Below, one piece after another: positions 8,804 through 17,347 of a stretch of DNA of 64,000 bases (the stretch's first letter is position 1; the number at the start of each line of letters is the position of its first letter). A model generated the notes under the pieces. It had not been told where the DNA came from and ran no database searches. It saw only the letters and a program-made list of their open reading frames with translations. This DNA is from an uncultured Lachnospiraceae bacterium (GTDB lineage: Bacteria > Bacillota > Clostridia > Lachnospirales > Lachnospiraceae). The stretch spans positions 11,496 to 75,495 of the forward strand of contig CAJTQI010000013.1 in the NCBI GenBank assembly GCA_910578645.1. The letters are read 5' to 3'. Position numbers and translations under genes: made by a program.

Positions 8804-10112
8804 GAGAGTCTCTCCTGATTGTATCTCTATGCTCCACTACGTCAATCAGCTCCCCCAGATACGAAAGGGAACCAAAAGCGATAATCACACATTCCTTATC
8901 CTGCCCGGCAAGCAGGTAAGCCATTTCTACCGCCTCCTGCACACTGTCCGCCACGGTCACGCTGTCATGGTACTCCCCCACAGCCTGGGCCAAATCATAA
9001 GCAGGCAAAGCCCGCTCCCGAAGCGGCGGCGTTACCGTGATAATATGTTCTGCCAGTTCATAAGTGTTGCGGATTACCTTATCGTACTCCTTATCTTGCA
9101 ACATACCCATTATATAAATGATTCTCTTATTTGTAAAATAAAACCTGATACTCTGTGCCAATTTCTCCGAGGCGTCCTCATTGTGCGCCCCGTCCGCTAT
9201 AAAGAGAGGTTTCTTTCCTATGATATCGAACCTGCCCCTCCATCTTGTCTGCGCAAACCCTTGCCGCAGATGTTCCTCCGTCACCGGATACCCAAGCTTC
9301 CCAAGGGCCATCAACACCTCCAATGCAACCACGGCATTTTCTATCTGAAACTGTCCCGGTATTGTAATCTCCAAATTCTTGTATTTGTCATAAGAGAAGC
9401 TCTGCTTCGTCACGCCATACCTGACATTCTTTGCCCTGGATACATCCGCCGTAAAAAACTTTGCCTTGCGCAAAAGCGCTGCCTGCCGCAACACCTTCAT
9501 GGCCTCCGGCTCCTGCCTCGCAGATATCACATAACACTTGTTTTTAATAATGCCCGACTTCGCCGTGGCAATCTGTGCCAGGCTGTCTCCCAGAATCCCC
9601 ATATGGTCCATGCTGATAGACGCAAATGCGGCAACCAGGGTCGTCGACACGATGTTCGTCGCGTCAAGAGCGCCTCCCAATCCTGTCTCCAACACGACAA
9701 TATCACACTTCTTATCCAGGAAAAAAAGAAAAGCCGCCGCCGTCTCCACCTCAAAAGCTGTCGGATGCGGCAGTCCCTGCGCCACCATAGCCTCCGCTGC
9801 CTCTTTCACTTGCTCCAGATACTTGCACAGCCCCGACTGGGTAATCATCTTCCCATCCACCTGGAACCGTTCCCGGTACTCCTTTATGGTCGGGGATATA
9901 TACCTTCCTACCCTGTATCCGGCCTGCTGCAGCACCGTGGACACATAGGCTAACACCGAGCCCTTTCCGTTGGTTCCCGCAATATGCACATACTTCAGTT
10001 GCTCCTGCGGATTATCCAGGCGTGCGCACAGTTCTCCCATGGTTGTAAGTCCCATCACACTGCCATACTGCTGCAGTTCCTCTATATACTCCATAGCCCT
10101 CCTGTAATTCAT
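8781..10112 (-). CDS. folC: folylpolyglutamate / dihydrofolate synthase
   Basis: 443 residues of the Mur-ligase-like FolC family, adding glutamate to dihydropteroate or folates with ATP. The P-loop GTNGKGSV is at residues 46-53, followed by GRYISPTIKEYRERF, the ETGLGGALDATN segment and a C-terminal domain with DGAHNEDA. It is the first gene of folC-folE-folP-folKB-GNAT. AGGAGG precedes the ATG, which directly abuts the TAG of a short upstream open frame (see rejected list). Confidence 0.93.
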   Translation of the reverse strand: MNYRRAMEYIEELQQYGSVMGLTTMGELCARLDNPQEQLKYVHIAGTNGKGSVLAYVSTVLQQAGYRVGRYISPTIKEYRERFQVDGKMITQSGLCKYLEQVKEAAEAMVAQGLPHPTAFEVETAAAFLFFLDKKCDIVVLETGLGGALDATNIVSTTLVAAFASISMDHMGILGDSLAQIATAKSGIIKNKCYVISARQEPEAMKVLRQAALLRKAKFFTADVSRAKNVRYGVTKQSFSYDKYKNLEITIPGQFQIENAVVALEVLMALGKLGYPVTEEHLRQGFAQTRWRGRFDIIGKKPLFIADGAHNEDASEKLAQSIRFYFTNKRIIYIMGMLQDKEYDKVIRNTYELAEHIITVTPPLRERALPAYDLAQAVGEYHDSVTVADSVQEAVEMAYLLAGQDKECVIIAFGSLSYLGELIDVVEHRDTIRRDSHGRPEQN

Positions 10113-10235
10113 CTACACGCCTCCTTCTTTGTAACTCATATCTTCTATAATAAATCCTGTCCGTATCGCAAGCTTTTCAAATAGAAAGTCGTCGAATGTC
10201 TGAATAACATATGTATAAACGGACACACTATAGCT

Positions 10236-10643
10236 ATGAAAAAATTTATCCACAACTATATTCACTGCGGGCTTCTGGGATGGTTTCTGGAAATTGTCTT
10301 CACCGCTTTCCACGCTCTGCGAAAAAGAGACATGAAACTCCCCTGCACGACTTCCATATGGATGTTCCCCATCTATGGACTTGCCGCCCTGTTAGCCCCA
10401 ATCGCGCGCCTGCTGCGCGGACACAACTTCATATTCCGCGGTCTGGTCTATACCGGCATGATTTTTACAGGAGAGTTTGTGAGCGGCCTGTGGCTGCGCC
10501 GCCGCGGGTTATGTCCATGGGACTACGGCCGCTCCAAGTGGAATCTTGCCAAAGTCATCCGCCTGGACTATGCCCCCTGTTGGTTCGTCACCGGACTTCT
10601 CTTCGAGCGTCTCCTTGAAGAGAACGAGAACTCCACTCCCTGA
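10236..10643 (+). CDS. CmpB-like putative ABC-type membrane protein
   Basis: A 135-residue polytopic protein similar to the 'putative ABC transporter type IV' (CmpB, formerly DUF1113) family. Visible features are IHCGLLGWFLEIVFT at the start, a central IYGLAALLAPIA segment, GMIFTGEFVSGLWLR and a terminal CWFVTGLLFERL, giving three to four hydrophobic segments. The family usually carries the WDY motif seen here as CPWDYG. Function is unknown. There is no good ribosome binding site before the chosen ATG, so the start is uncertain. It is divergent from folC and convergent with the PH-domain gene. Confidence 0.7.
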   Translation: MKKFIHNYIHCGLLGWFLEIVFTAFHALRKRDMKLPCTTSIWMFPIYGLAALLAPIARLLRGHNFIFRGLVYTGMIFTGEFVSGLWLRRRGLCPWDYGRSKWNLAKVIRLDYAPCWFVTGLLFERLLEENENSTP

Positions 10644-10652
10644 CACGCTCTC

Positions 10653-11081
10653 CTACTCATCCAGGTCATCCGCATTGATATTCAGCGTATTTAAGGTACG
10701 GCGCTTTCTGCGTGCCTCCTCGGACGCTTTCAGAATAAAATCCTTGACTTCCTTGGCATTCCTGATATGTGCCAGAAACAGTTGGGGATGTGTGTTATCT
10801 CCCGTATAACAAGCCACCGTGCCAAGTCCAAAAATCCGCTCACCCAGGCTGACCTGTAATTCCACATCCTGCACTTTATATAGATAACAGTCGTTCTCTT
10901 TTGTGCTTAACAATCCCTCGTTAACCGTTATAATCTCATCGTTGACCGTATATTTTGTAAAGGTAAACGGAAGCCCGAAAAGCACCCAGCGTTTCCGCTC
11001 CACATACTGTGTTCTGCCGCCCTGCGCTGTACGCTCCATATCTGCCGTCTCTTTCTTGAAATCTTCCATAATCAATACCAT
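10653..11081 (-). CDS. bacterial PH-domain protein
   Basis: 142 residues with a bacterial pleckstrin-homology-like fold. After a polar N-terminus, TFTKYTVNDEIITVNEGLLSTKEND is followed by CYLYKVQDVELQVSLGERIFGLGTV, the pattern of the bPH_2/YdbS group. No transmembrane segment or catalytic motif is visible, and the C-terminus is charged. AGGA lies five bases before the ATG at 11081. It has its own promoter at 11155-11183. The cellular role is unknown. Confidence 0.7.
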   Translation of the reverse strand: MVLIMEDFKKETADMERTAQGGRTQYVERKRWVLFGLPFTFTKYTVNDEIITVNEGLLSTKENDCYLYKVQDVELQVSLGERIFGLGTVACYTGDNTHPQLFLAHIRNAKEVKDFILKASEEARRKRRTLNTLNINADDLDE

Positions 11082-11154
11082 GCCTTTCCTGCTGTCTGCC
11101 CCATTCTCGCAGACGCATCACCATACTTTCCGGTTCCATGTAAACTCTTTTACC

Positions 11155-11183
11155 ACTATAACATACCACTGCCTATTCCACAA
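11155..11183 (-). promoter_or_regulatory. promoter of the PH-domain gene
   Basis: On the minus strand TTGTGG (11178-11183), a 17-bp spacer and TATAGT (11155-11160), about 75 bp before the ATG. Confidence 0.6.
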
Positions 11184-11234
11184 TAGGGTTGCCGCCTGAC
11201 GGTCAAGGCTTCATAACCTTCGGCGCGAAAAATG

Positions 11235-11263
11235 TTGAAACCCTTTTTTCTTTATGGTATGAT
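11235..11263 (+). promoter_or_regulatory. promoter of the nitroreductase gene
   Basis: TTGAAA (11235-11240), a 17-bp spacer and TATGAT (11258-11263), followed by AAGGAGGG and the ATG at 11297. Confidence 0.75.
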
Positions 11264-11296
11264 ATACAAAATATAGAAAGCAAGGAGGGTTATTGC

Positions 11297-11839
11297 ATGA
11301 CCGCAAAGGAATGTATCTTAGGACGCAGAAGCATCCGCAAATTTAAGGCTGAGCCGGTTTCCCATGAGCTGTTAGCCCAGGTTGTCGAGACGGCTTCTTA
11401 CGCTCCCAGTTGGAAACATACACAGATTACCCGCTACATTGCAATCGAAGGTGAACTGAAAGAGAAGATTGCTACAGAGGGAACAACCATCTATCCGGGT
11501 AACGGTAAGATTATTTCAAGCGCACCGGTTTTAATTGCCGTAACCGTCCTGAAAAACCGCAGCGGCTTCGAACGCGACGGTTCCTACAGCACTCCCCGGG
11601 GCGACGGTTGGCAGATGTACGATGCGGGCGTTGCATCCCAGACTTTCTGCCTGGCTGCGTATGAGCAGGGTCTTGGCACCGTCATTCTCGGACTTTTCGA
11701 CCAGGCGACGGTAGAAACCATGTTACAGCTTCCCGAAGACAGGGAACTTGTAGCTCTGATTCCTGTTGGATATCCCGATGAAACACCTACTGTCCCCAGG
11801 AGAAAACCTGTTGAGGATTTATTGTCGTTCCAATCATAA
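11297..11839 (+). CDS. nitroreductase-family FMN oxidoreductase
   Basis: 180 residues of the small nitroreductase family, which uses FMN and NAD(P)H. RRSIRKFKAEPV is the FMN-contacting N-terminal block, followed by ASYAPSWKHTQ and a C-terminal GTVILGLFD/IPVGYPDE pair typical of the group. The reading frame is open upstream to 11189, but AAGGAGGG nine bases before the ATG at 11297 fixes the start. It is a single-gene unit with its own promoter and terminator. The physiological substrate cannot be read from the sequence. Confidence 0.88.
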   Translation: MTAKECILGRRSIRKFKAEPVSHELLAQVVETASYAPSWKHTQITRYIAIEGELKEKIATEGTTIYPGNGKIISSAPVLIAVTVLKNRSGFERDGSYSTPRGDGWQMYDAGVASQTFCLAAYEQGLGTVILGLFDQATVETMLQLPEDRELVALIPVGYPDETPTVPRRKPVEDLLSFQS

Positions 11840-11849
11840 CGTATTACTG

Positions 11850-11882
11850 AAATAGAAGAGAATGTTTCTCTTCTATTTTTTT
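11850..11882 (+). terminator. intrinsic terminator after the nitroreductase gene
   Basis: A near-perfect hairpin of AATAGAAGAGAA and TTCTCTTCTATT followed by a T7 run. It ends 18 bp before pyrB, so pyrB expression could include read-through. Confidence 0.88.
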
Positions 11883-11899
11883 GAAAAGGAGTTAAGCCA

Positions 11900-12817
11900 A
11901 TGAGACATTTAATGAACCCACTAGATTTTACCGTAGAAGAGTTGGACGCTCTGTTTGACCTGGCAGACGACATCGCTGCCAATCCCGCCAAGTACGCCCA
12001 CGCGTGCGAAGGCAGGAAACTCGCCACATGTTTCTATGAGCCAAGCACCCGCACAAGGCTCAGTTTTGAAGCTGCCATGCTTAACCTGGGCGGACAAGTA
12101 CTGGGGTTTTCCGACGCCGGTTCTTCTTCCGCTTCCAAAGGTGAAAGCGTATCCGACACTATCCGCATTATATCCTGCTATGCGGACATCTGCGCCATGC
12201 GGCATCCGAAGGAAGGCGCGCCCATGGTGGCGGCAAGCCGCTCCGGCATTCCTGTTATCAACGCAGGGGACGGCGGACACCAGCACCCCACCCAGACACT
12301 GACCGACCTTCTTACAATCCGCGCGCTCAAAGGCCGTTTAGGCAATTTTACAATCGGCTTATGCGGTGATTTGAAGTTCGGCAGAACCGTCCATTCCCTG
12401 ATTAACGCGCTTATCCGTTACCCTGGCATCCGTTTCCTCTTTATCTCCCCCACCGAACTGAAAGTGCCAGACTACATCATAGATATGCTGTCCGAAAAGG
12501 AAATCGAATATGAAGAGGTTATCCGTCTGGAAGACTGTATCGGACAACTGGACTTGCTGTACATGACCCGTGTACAGAGGGAACGTTTCTTCAATGAAGA
12601 AGATTATGTCCGTCTGAAAGACTTCTACATTCTCAACAAAGAAAAAATGGCACTCGCCAAAGATGATATGTTAGTACTTCATCCGCTGCCCCGAGTCAAT
12701 GAAATTTCCGTGGAAGTGGACGATGATTCCCGTGCCGTATACTTTAAACAGGCGCAGTACGGCGTCTATGTCAGGATGGCGCTCATCCTGACACTGCTTG
12801 AAATCACAGTATCTTAA
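11900..12817 (+). CDS. pyrB: aspartate carbamoyltransferase, catalytic chain
   Basis: 305 residues, full length for the catalytic chain that condenses carbamoyl phosphate with aspartate in pyrimidine synthesis. The carbamoyl-phosphate signature YEPSTRTRLSFE is at about residues 49-60. HPTQTLTDLLTI and the C-terminal LHPLPRVNEI block are also present. AAAAGGAG precedes the ATG. It pairs with pyrI, so the holoenzyme is expected to be the allosteric c6r6 type. Confidence 0.97.
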   Translation: MRHLMNPLDFTVEELDALFDLADDIAANPAKYAHACEGRKLATCFYEPSTRTRLSFEAAMLNLGGQVLGFSDAGSSSASKGESVSDTIRIISCYADICAMRHPKEGAPMVAASRSGIPVINAGDGGHQHPTQTLTDLLTIRALKGRLGNFTIGLCGDLKFGRTVHSLINALIRYPGIRFLFISPTELKVPDYIIDMLSEKEIEYEEVIRLEDCIGQLDLLYMTRVQRERFFNEEDYVRLKDFYILNKEKMALAKDDMLVLHPLPRVNEISVEVDDDSRAVYFKQAQYGVYVRMALILTLLEITVS

Positions 12818-12829
12818 CAGAATAAACAC

Positions 12830-12852
12830 CCCTGCTGCCATAAGCGGCAGGG
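12830..12852 (+). other. intergenic hairpin between pyrB and pyrI
   Basis: CCCTGCTG and CGGCAGGG form an 8-bp stem (one G-T pair) with a 7-nt loop. There is no T run, so it is more likely an mRNA stability or spacing element than a terminator. Confidence 0.55.
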
Positions 12853-12873
12853 CACCCAGAAAGGAAGACATCC

Positions 12874-13311
12874 ATGTTAAACGTAGGAAAAATCGAAGAA
12901 GGCTTTGTGCTAGACCATATCGAGGCAGGTAAAAGCCTCTCCATCTATCATCATCTTCAATTGGATAAACTGGACTGTACGGTCGCAATTATCAAAAATG
13001 CCCGCAGCAAGATAATGGGCAAAAAAGATATTCTGAAAGTGGAATGTGACATCGATACGCTGGACCTGGACGTCCTGGCATTTATTGACCACAATATCAC
13101 GGTCAATGTCATTAAGGACGGGGAAATCGTAGACAAAAAAGAATTGGTACTGCCCAAAGAAATCAAAAATATCATCAAATGCAGGAATCCACGGTGCATC
13201 ACTTCAATAGAGCAAGAACTTCCTCACATCTTCGTTCTTGCGGACGAAGAGAAGGAAGTCTATCGCTGCAAATATTGTGAAGAGAAGGCGGATGACTCCG
13301 CCAAATGGTGA
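12874..13311 (+). CDS. pyrI: aspartate carbamoyltransferase, regulatory chain
   Basis: 145 residues. The N-terminal nucleotide-binding domain begins with VGKIEEGFVLDHI, and the C-terminal zinc domain has paired cysteines CRNPRC and CKYC, which hold the zinc that binds the regulatory to the catalytic chain. It confers allosteric control by nucleotides on PyrB. AAGGAAG precedes the ATG, and the gene follows pyrB by 56 bp with a hairpin in between. It converges on the HD-GYP regulator 16 bp downstream. Confidence 0.96.
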   Translation: MLNVGKIEEGFVLDHIEAGKSLSIYHHLQLDKLDCTVAIIKNARSKIMGKKDILKVECDIDTLDLDVLAFIDHNITVNVIKDGEIVDKKELVLPKEIKNIIKCRNPRCITSIEQELPHIFVLADEEKEVYRCKYCEEKADDSAKW

Positions 13312-13327
13312 GGGCTATTATAACGCC

Positions 13328-14407
13328 CTACGCGCTCTCAACATAAGTACCGTTTACTACTGACTCAAATTTTTCTTTCGCCAATGTGAGGCATTTCATA
13401 AGTTTCGGTGAGAATGTACCGCACTCACCGTTGGTAATCATCCGAAATGCCTCCTCGGTAGTGAAAGCCGCCTTATAGCATCTCTCATTGACCAACGCGT
13501 CGTATACATCGGCCACGGATACAATCTGTGCAGAAATCGGAATTTCTTCACCTTTGAGCCCATCCGGGTATCCCCTGCCGTCATAACGTTCATGATGATA
13601 CCTGCATATATCGTAGCTGATTTTCCCATACTGCCCCTGTTGGATATCAGCGAGCATGTCAATCACATCGCATCCTCTGGTCGTATGGGTCTTCATCGTC
13701 TCAAATTCTTCCTTGGTCAACCTGCCTGGTTTTAACAAGATGGCATCGGGTATGACAATCTTACCTACATCGTGCAACGCAGCCGCGGAAGTAATCACCT
13801 TGACCGCATAGGCGTCCAGATTGTATTCCGGATACTCGCTCGCCACATACTGTGCCAATATATTGGTAAAAGTCTTCACACGTTTTACATGGTCGCCGGA
13901 CTCCAAATTACGGAACTCCACCACATTACTCATGACATCTATAATGCGGTCGTTCATGCTCAACAATTCTTCTTTTTGTTTACGTAGCACTTTCGTCTGC
14001 AACGCCACCATTTCTTCCAGATGGCGCTTATTGTAATACAGTTCAATCACGTTCTTAGTACGCTGCTTAACAATAAACGCGTCAAAAGGTTTCTTGATAA
14101 TATCGCTCGTACCAAGGCAATAAGCTTCCCGCTCAATTTGTGACGTCGCCTCACCGGTAATTAAAAGCACGGGAATGCTTTCCATCCACCCTTGTCTGTT
14201 CATCTCTTCCAAAACTTCCACGCCATTCATAACAGGCATAACAACGTCTAAAAGCACAACGGATATAGCATCCGGGTCAGCGGCAATAATATCTACTGCC
14301 TCCCGACCGTTTTCCGCCTGTATCGTATGATATTCGTGGAACATCTCACACAGGATTTCTCTGTTAATATCTACATCATCGACAATCAAAATTGTTTGTT
14401 TTTTCAT
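13328..14407 (-). CDS. response regulator with HD-GYP phosphodiesterase domain
   Basis: 359 residues: a CheY-like receiver (about 5-125) with acidic D10-D11, phospho-acceptor D54 in VLLDVVMP and K106, a short coiled-coil linker (about 125-158), then an HD-GYP domain. The latter shows H212-D213 in ALHDVGK, H271-H272, and GRGYPDG at 278-284, the complete set expected for hydrolysis of cyclic di-GMP. No cognate kinase gene is adjacent. It probably links a phosphorelay to second-messenger turnover; the target process is unknown. Confidence 0.9.
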   Translation of the reverse strand: MKKQTILIVDDVDINREILCEMFHEYHTIQAENGREAVDIIAADPDAISVVLLDVVMPVMNGVEVLEEMNRQGWMESIPVLLITGEATSQIEREAYCLGTSDIIKKPFDAFIVKQRTKNVIELYYNKRHLEEMVALQTKVLRKQKEELLSMNDRIIDVMSNVVEFRNLESGDHVKRVKTFTNILAQYVASEYPEYNLDAYAVKVITSAAALHDVGKIVIPDAILLKPGRLTKEEFETMKTHTTRGCDVIDMLADIQQGQYGKISYDICRYHHERYDGRGYPDGLKGEEIPISAQIVSVADVYDALVNERCYKAAFTTEEAFRMITNGECGTFSPKLMKCLTLAKEKFESVVNGTYVESA

Positions 14408-14498
14408 GTTTAAAACTTATCCCCTATACATCTGCCAAACTCCTGCTGATTGTCAAGACACTGCAAGCGCCTTGCATCAGACTGCAAGCCTGTTACTC

Positions 14499-16589
14499 TT
14501 ATACCTGGGCAACATCCTTCATTGAGAAGCTGATTCTTCCCATTTTATCCTTGCCAAGGCAAACTACCGTTACCTTATCTCCCAAGGTCAGTACATCTTC
14601 CACACGGTTGATTCTCTCCTTCGCAATCTTGGAAATATGCACCATACCTTCTTTACCCGGAGCAAACTCGATAAATGCGCCGAACTCTTTGATGCTGACT
14701 ACCGTACCCTTAAATATCTGTCCTTCCTCAAAGTCCATGGTAATCGTCTTTATCATGTCTACGGCTTTGTCCATCATCGTCTTGTCCGTGCCACATACAG
14801 ATACCTGCCCGTCGTCCGTAATATCAATCTTCACGCCTGTACGGGCAATAATCTCATTGATAGTCTTACCGCGCTGTCCTACCACGTCACCAATCTTCTC
14901 AGGGTCAATCTGGATAGAAATAATCTTCGGCGCATAAGGCCCTACTTCCTTGCGGGGTACGGCAATTGCAGGCGTCATACAGTTGGCCATAATAAACTCT
15001 CTTGCTTCGCGGCATCTTGCGATTGCGCCTTCCACGATAGGCTTTGTCAAGCCGTGGATTTTGATGTCCATCTGGATAGCGGTAATGCCGTCATGCGTAC
15101 CAGTCACCTTGAAATCCATATCACCGAAGAAATCCTCTAAGCCCTGAATATCCGTCAGCAACACGAAATCTTCGTCCGTATCGCCTGTCACAAGACCACA
15201 GGAAATACCTGCCACCATCTTCTTAATCGGCACACCCGCCGCCATAAGCGACATACAGGAAGCACAAGTCGACGCCATAGATGTGGAACCGTTTGACTCA
15301 AAAGTCTCCGATACGGTACGGATTGCATAAGGAAACTCCTCCTCGGAAGGAAGTACCGGAAGCAGCGCACGTTCCGCTAACGCACCGTGTCCAATCTCCC
15401 TGCGGCCCGGGCCGCGGCTTACCTTCGTCTCACCTACGGAATAAGAAGGGAAATTGTAATGATGCATATATCTTTTGCTTGTGATGTTCTCGTCCAGTCC
15501 ATCTACCCTCTGCACTTCTGATAAGGGCGCCAGTGTACATACATTGCATATCTGTGTCTGCCCACGGGTGAACATCGCAGAGCCATGCACTCTGGGAATA
15601 ATATCCACCTCCGCCGCAAGGGGTCTAATCTGGTCAAGCGCACGTCCATCAGGACGTTTGTGGTCTTTCAAAATCATCTTGCGCACAGTCTTCTTCTGGT
15701 ACTGGTACACAGCTTCACCCAATACGGCAAGATAATCTTCCTTCTCGGCAAAAGCCTCCTCCAGCTTCTCCGTAATCTTCCTGATATTTTCCTCGCGCAC
15801 CTGTTTCTCGTCAGTGAAGACCGCTTCCTCCATCTCTTCAGGTGTCACAATCTTCTTCATATCTTCAAACAGTTCCGCCGGAACCGCACAGCTCTCGTAA
15901 GTATGCTTCGGCTTGCCAACCTCGGCCACAATCTGGTTAATAAACGCGATAACCGTCTGGTTTATCTCGTGGGCTTTATAAATCGCCTCCAACACCTTCT
16001 CTTCCGGCACTTCATTGGCGCCGGCCTCAATCATCATTACCTTCTGCGCCGTGGAAGCTACCGTCATCTTCAGGTCACCTTTATCCCATTTTTCCTGCGA
16101 AGGATTGACAATCAGTTCACCGTCCACCAATCCCATCTGTGTCATAGCGCAAGGACCGTCGAAAGGAATATCGGAAATACATGTGGCAATGGCAGTTCCC
16201 AACATCGCAACAAGCTCCGGGCGACATTCCGGGTCCACACTCATAACCATATTATTCAATGTCACGTCATTGCGGTAATCTTTCGGAAATAGAGGGCGCA
16301 TGGGCCTGTCGATTACACGGCTTGTAAGAACCGCATTCTCACTCGCTTTTCCTTCCCTCTTATTGAATCCGCCGGGAATCTTGCCGACAGAATACATCTT
16401 CTCTTCATATTCTACGCTGCAGGGGAAGAAATCAATCCCCTCCCTAGGTTTCTCTGACGCCGTCGCTGTAGAAAGTACGGTTGTCTCCCCATACTGCATG
16501 AAAGCACAGCCATTGGCCTGCTTACCCACTCTGCCAATGTCCACACGAAGTGTGCGCCCGGCAAGTTCCATTGTGTAACTCTTGTACAT
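14499..16589 (-). CDS. pnp: polyribonucleotide nucleotidyltransferase (PNPase)
   Basis: 696 residues, normal for PNPase, the phosphorolytic 3'-5' exoribonuclease of mRNA decay. Two RNase PH-like cores flank a helical domain, and the C-terminus has KH (VGQRGKTINEII) and S1 (FKGTVVSIKEFGAFIEF) RNA-binding domains. AAAAGGAG precedes the ATG. It lies downstream of rpsO on the same strand, the classic arrangement, with a hairpin at 16811-16850 between them that could be an RNase III-type processing site or a partial terminator. Confidence 0.97.
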   Translation of the reverse strand: MYKSYTMELAGRTLRVDIGRVGKQANGCAFMQYGETTVLSTATASEKPREGIDFFPCSVEYEEKMYSVGKIPGGFNKREGKASENAVLTSRVIDRPMRPLFPKDYRNDVTLNNMVMSVDPECRPELVAMLGTAIATCISDIPFDGPCAMTQMGLVDGELIVNPSQEKWDKGDLKMTVASTAQKVMMIEAGANEVPEEKVLEAIYKAHEINQTVIAFINQIVAEVGKPKHTYESCAVPAELFEDMKKIVTPEEMEEAVFTDEKQVREENIRKITEKLEEAFAEKEDYLAVLGEAVYQYQKKTVRKMILKDHKRPDGRALDQIRPLAAEVDIIPRVHGSAMFTRGQTQICNVCTLAPLSEVQRVDGLDENITSKRYMHHYNFPSYSVGETKVSRGPGRREIGHGALAERALLPVLPSEEEFPYAIRTVSETFESNGSTSMASTCASCMSLMAAGVPIKKMVAGISCGLVTGDTDEDFVLLTDIQGLEDFFGDMDFKVTGTHDGITAIQMDIKIHGLTKPIVEGAIARCREAREFIMANCMTPAIAVPRKEVGPYAPKIISIQIDPEKIGDVVGQRGKTINEIIARTGVKIDITDDGQVSVCGTDKTMMDKAVDMIKTITMDFEEGQIFKGTVVSIKEFGAFIEFAPGKEGMVHISKIAKERINRVEDVLTLGDKVTVVCLGKDKMGRISFSMKDVAQV

Positions 16590-16810
16590 AGTCTTCTCTC
16601 CTTTTCATGTTCTCCCCGACAACACAGGCTGCGGGAACGTAATCTATGCTTTAGGCAGAAGACGCCGAAACTACAAATATCTGCACAAAGACTCACATAA
16701 TAAACTTCCGGTCTGCCAATAATTTCGGCAAAAACAACCGCATAAGCCAATATGAACCTTGCACATATATTTGTGGTCTCGGATAACTCTTCCGCCTATA
16801 AAGTAAAGAT

Positions 16811-16850
16811 AGGCGGACTACGCTGGACATAATCCAGCTTACACCCGCCT
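16811..16850 (-). terminator. hairpin between rpsO and pnp
   Basis: An outer GGCGG/CCGCC stem and an inner CTGGA/TCCAG stem, followed in the minus direction by TATCTTTACTTTAT. It may act as a partial terminator or an endonuclease site before pnp. Confidence 0.55.
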
Positions 16851-16861
16851 TCTGCCTCGTT

Positions 16862-17131
16862 CTATTTCCTCAAGCCAAGTTTCTCAATCAGAGCACGGTA
16901 TCTCTCGATATCCTTACTTTTCAGGTATGCAAGCAAACCACGTCTCTGACCAACCATCTTCAAAAGTCCTCTTCTGGAATGATGGTCTTTCTGATTAACT
17001 TTCAAATGCTCTGTCAGTTCCTGGATTCTTGCGGTGAGAACCGCAATCTGCACTTCCGGTGAACCCGTGTCGCCAGGTGTCCTGGCATACTCATTGATAA
17101 TCGCTGTTTTCTTTTCTTTCGAAATCATTTC
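16862..17131 (-). CDS. rpsO: 30S ribosomal protein S15
   Basis: 89 residues, exactly the usual S15 size. It has the family blocks TGSPEVQIAVLTARI, LTEHLKVNQKDHHSRRGL and LLAYLKSKD. S15 binds the central domain of 16S rRNA early in 30S assembly. The open frame continues upstream to 17242, but AGGAAAGGAG immediately before the ATG at 17131 fixes the start. The leader of about 110 nt between promoter and ATG contains a CGGAG/CTCCG hairpin (17199-17216), compatible with autoregulation. Confidence 0.97.
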   Translation of the reverse strand, partial: EMISKEKKTAIINEYARTPGDTGSPEVQIAVLTARIQELTEHLKVNQKDHHSRRGLLKMVGQRRGLLAYLKSKDIERYRALIEKLGLRK

Positions 17132-17244
17132 TTCTCCTTTCCTGCTAAGGCGTCCTATCCAAAAACCGCCCTGCCAACCGCCTGACACTAAGACTGGGTC
17201 GGAGTGTCCCACCTCCGAGCGCCGGCTGAATTTCATACTCAAGT

Positions 17245-17273
17245 ATCATAGCATATGAAATACGTATTGTAAA
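17245..17273 (-). promoter_or_regulatory. promoter of rpsO
   Basis: On the minus strand TTTACA (17268-17273), a 17-bp spacer and TATGAT (17245-17250). Confidence 0.75.
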
Positions 17274-17307
17274 GACTTTTCTTGGTATATTAAAGCCCGG
17301 CAATGCA

Positions 17308-17344
17308 GGAAAAACAGACGGAATGCATATCCAAGGATATCCGT
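17308..17344 (-). terminator. candidate terminator of the NlpC/P60 gene
   Basis: ACGGA/TCCGT arms with an inner TATCC/GGATA pair and a 3'-side bulge, followed in the minus direction by CTGTTTTTCC. The stem is imperfect. Confidence 0.5.
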
Positions 17345-17347
17345 TCA

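Noticed and set aside
8751..9953. 400-codon plus-strand open frame across folC
   Set aside because: Antisense to a clear FolC protein; no family motif and no ribosome binding site.
10113..10313. 66-codon minus-strand frame just upstream of folC
   Set aside because: Although its stop abuts the folC ATG, it overlaps the start of the CmpB-like gene on the opposite strand and has no ribosome binding site; treated as leader sequence.
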